From Streptomyces tuirus (GTDB taxonomy: Bacteria; Actinomycetota; Actinomycetes; Streptomycetales; Streptomycetaceae), in NCBI GenBank assembly GCA_018195615.1, contig JAGTPG010000002.1, positions 1,364,001 through 1,428,000 on the forward strand: a stretch of 64,000 nt of DNA. The letters run 5' to 3'. Position 1 is the first letter of the stretch; each line of letters starts with the position of its first letter. The notes below the pieces were generated by a model that was given only the letters and a program-made list of their open reading frames with translations, made no database searches and was not told the origin of the DNA. The position numbers and the translations under genes were made by a program. Below, in pieces: positions 62,654 through 64,000 of this stretch.

Positions 62654-63595
62654 TCAGGCCCAGAACAGTCGGTCGACATCAGGGGCCGTGGGGAGGATCC
62701 CCTGCGCCACGGCGGCTCCGCAGAAGTCCCGCAGCGCCCGGCGGTTGGGCTCCAGTCCGTGCGCCCAGCAGGCCCGGCCCATGACGTCCTCCTGCTCCTC
62801 GAGTTCGAGAGCGCCCCAGAAGGACAGCCCCCACCCCGGGTCGCTGTACCGGTCCCATGCGGTTTCCTGGGACGAGGTGAAGACATCGACCAGTTCCCGG
62901 CCGAGGTCGGGGTGACGTTCGAGGACGGACGTCCGGGCGGCGACGAGGTGCACGATGGGCGCGTAGCCGCGGGTCCGCAACAGACCGATCTCGATCGCCC
63001 TGGACCGGGAACCGTAGAGCCGCCGTGCGCGCCGACGGAAGTCGGGATCGGCCGGGATCTCGGGAGTCAGCATGGCGTCGATCTCACCGCTGCCGAGGGC
63101 TTCGGCGAGCGAGGAAGCGGCCAACCGGCGGACCGGCGCGTCGAGTTCGATGTTCTCGGGGTGCGAACTCGCCCAGGTCATACTGGTCCAGTCGATGCCC
63201 TCGACAGCCGCCATGTCGTGGCGGGCGACGATGCCCATGGACATCTGGAACGTGGGCACGCCGACGACCCCGGACTTGAGGTCCGCCCACGACTCCGCCT
63301 CGGACTCCCGGCGGACCCAGGCGTTGGAGAAGCCGAACATCCGGCGAGGAAAGACGGGCAGCGCGACGATGTCGTCGTGGTCCTGGCGGTACATGAGGTA
63401 GCTCGACAGCGACAGCTCCGCGACATCGAACTCGCGGTGGTGGAGGAACCGTTCGTGCCGGTCTCTGCCATGGAGGTGATCGGCGAGCTGCCCGACGGAC
63501 CGGAAGTCCAACTCCACGCCGGAGTCAGTGGTGCTGGCCCGTTCGAGCAGCGGAAGGTGACGGTCGTAGGGCTCGATGGCGATCGTGACGGACAT
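62654..63595 (-). CDS. 4,5-dihydroxyphthalate decarboxylase-like / periplasmic-binding-fold protein
   Basis: This 313-residue protein resembles the group containing 4,5-dihydroxyphthalate decarboxylase, which has a substrate-binding-protein fold. The diagnostic segment is FDVAELSLSSYLMYRQDHDD near residue 57, followed by LPVFPRRMFGFSNAWVRRES and GVVGVPTFQMSMGIVARHDM. No signal peptide or lipobox is present, which argues for a cytoplasmic enzyme rather than an ABC binding protein. The ATG at 63595 has AGGAGG with 8 bp spacing. A decarboxylase of phthalate-type acids would fit the aromatic theme, but the substrate is inferred. Confidence 0.8.
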   Translation of the reverse strand: MSVTIAIEPYDRHLPLLERASTTDSGVELDFRSVGQLADHLHGRDRHERFLHHREFDVAELSLSSYLMYRQDHDDIVALPVFPRRMFGFSNAWVRRESEAESWADLKSGVVGVPTFQMSMGIVARHDMAAVEGIDWTSMTWASSHPENIELDAPVRRLAASSLAEALGSGEIDAMLTPEIPADPDFRRRARRLYGSRSRAIEIGLLRTRGYAPIVHLVAARTSVLERHPDLGRELVDVFTSSQETAWDRYSDPGWGLSFWGALELEEQEDVMGRACWAHGLEPNRRALRDFCGAAVAQGILPTAPDVDRLFWA

Positions 63596-63710
63596 GGAAG
63601 GACCTCCTGATCAGCGAGTGAGAGGTTCGCCGTGGGCGTTCTCCGGGGTCGTCGTACGGCTCGCCGCACGACACCGCCGGTACATCGGCGCGGCCCGGCC
63701 CGACCTCAGA

Positions 63711-64000
63711 TCAGCGTGTCTCGTGCCCGGAGCAGCAGTCCGCGGCCTCGGACGCGGATGCTCCGCCGTCACCATGGCTGTCGGCCGACCTGCCCTCGTA
63801 GGTTTCGAGGCGGCAGTAGCACGAGGCCTCGATGGTGACGTCGGCCGCCGCGACCGCGATGTCGCGCTGAACCGCGATCATGGCCGCCTCCCCGTGCCGA
63901 CCGAGCCGGGTCAGGCACTCGTGGAGGCCGTGCAGGCTCCAGACGTTGTTCGGGTGGATCCGGGTGCGCGGCAGCTTCCCGTCCATGCCCAGGTCCGAGC
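63711..64000 (-). CDS. TPR-repeat protein, C-terminal part (5' end outside window)
   Basis: The last ~95 residues of a tetratricopeptide protein run from the window edge to TGA 63711. HPNNVWSLHGLHECLTRLGR is a typical TPR helix pair, followed by a tail with a Cys pair (ASCYCRLETYEGRSAD) and another in the final residues (DCCSGHE). The frame is open at base 64000, so an ATG at 63986 is not the start. The tail Cys residues could bind a metal. Function is unknown. Confidence 0.65.
   Translation of the reverse strand, partial: SDLGMDGKLPRTRIHPNNVWSLHGLHECLTRLGRHGEAAMIAVQRDIAVAAADVTIEASCYCRLETYEGRSADSHGDGGASASEAADCCSGHETR

Noticed and set aside
1..64000. CRISPR arrays, tRNA, rRNA and complete insertion sequences
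   Set aside because: I looked for spaced direct repeats, cloverleaf-like segments and intact transposases and found none, apart from the IS transposase remnant near 60638. A dedicated search could still find a small RNA.

Overview
The window is high-GC actinobacterial DNA, most likely Streptomyces. It has a strong third-position G/C bias, GTG/TTG starts, a Tat-dependent metallo-hydrolase, a secreted protein-arginine deiminase, many one-component regulators (IclR, MarR, GntR, AraC, GlxA, CGNR, GAF-LuxR) and dense catabolic operons. No rRNA, tRNA or CRISPR array was seen. At least 13 otherwise intact genes carry an apparent single-base indel, usually beside a run of C or G, so the assembly probably contains uncorrected sequencing indels. 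I report those genes as frameshifted rather than as true pseudogenes.

Layout. 0-2 kb: the 3' end of a NarL-type response regulator, then an NmrA-like reductase and a divergent MarR regulator with a 41-bp operator between them. 2-12 kb: peripheral catabolism (flavin amine oxidase, hydratase-family enzyme, MFS permease, NUDIX, two-component flavin monooxygenase, aldehyde dehydrogenase, IclR). 12-21 kb: a meta-cleavage lower pathway (hydratase, acylating acetaldehyde dehydrogenase, hydroxy-oxovalerate aldolase, C-C hydrolase) beside a gamma-glutamylation module (PuuD-like hydrolase, GntR regulator, glutamine-synthetase-like ligase, broken APC permease). 21-28 kb: a YtcJ-type amidohydrolase and a compact Rieske dioxygenase operon (alpha, beta, reductase, extradiol dioxygenase, ferredoxin, diol dehydrogenase). 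With the lower pathway this makes an almost complete route from an arene to pyruvate and acetyl-CoA. 29-38 kb: hydrolases, a CGNR regulator, an ABC export system, an AraC regulator and a second YtcJ-type amidohydrolase. 38-40 kb: secreted arginine deiminase. 40-59 kb: a cluster of three paralogous MBL-fold hydrolases, a vanadium-haloperoxidase-like protein, a flavin oxidase and three GAF-LuxR regulators. 59-64 kb: a YeiH-type exporter, an IS remnant, a fused SPFH-Ser/Thr kinase, a dihydroxyphthalate-decarboxylase-like protein and a partial TPR protein.

The most striking feature is a dispersed 41-bp near-palindromic element found six times (1393, 40409, 48728, 53014, 53120, 56643). It carries its own -35-like TTGAYG and -10-like segment. 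In five of six cases it ends 5-6 bp before an ATG that has no Shine-Dalgarno, which predicts leaderless transcripts. It defines a regulon: NmrA-like reductase, three MBL paralogs, haloperoxidase, a small unknown ORF, and a coupled small ORF plus FAD oxidase. I do not recognise this regulon from any described system.
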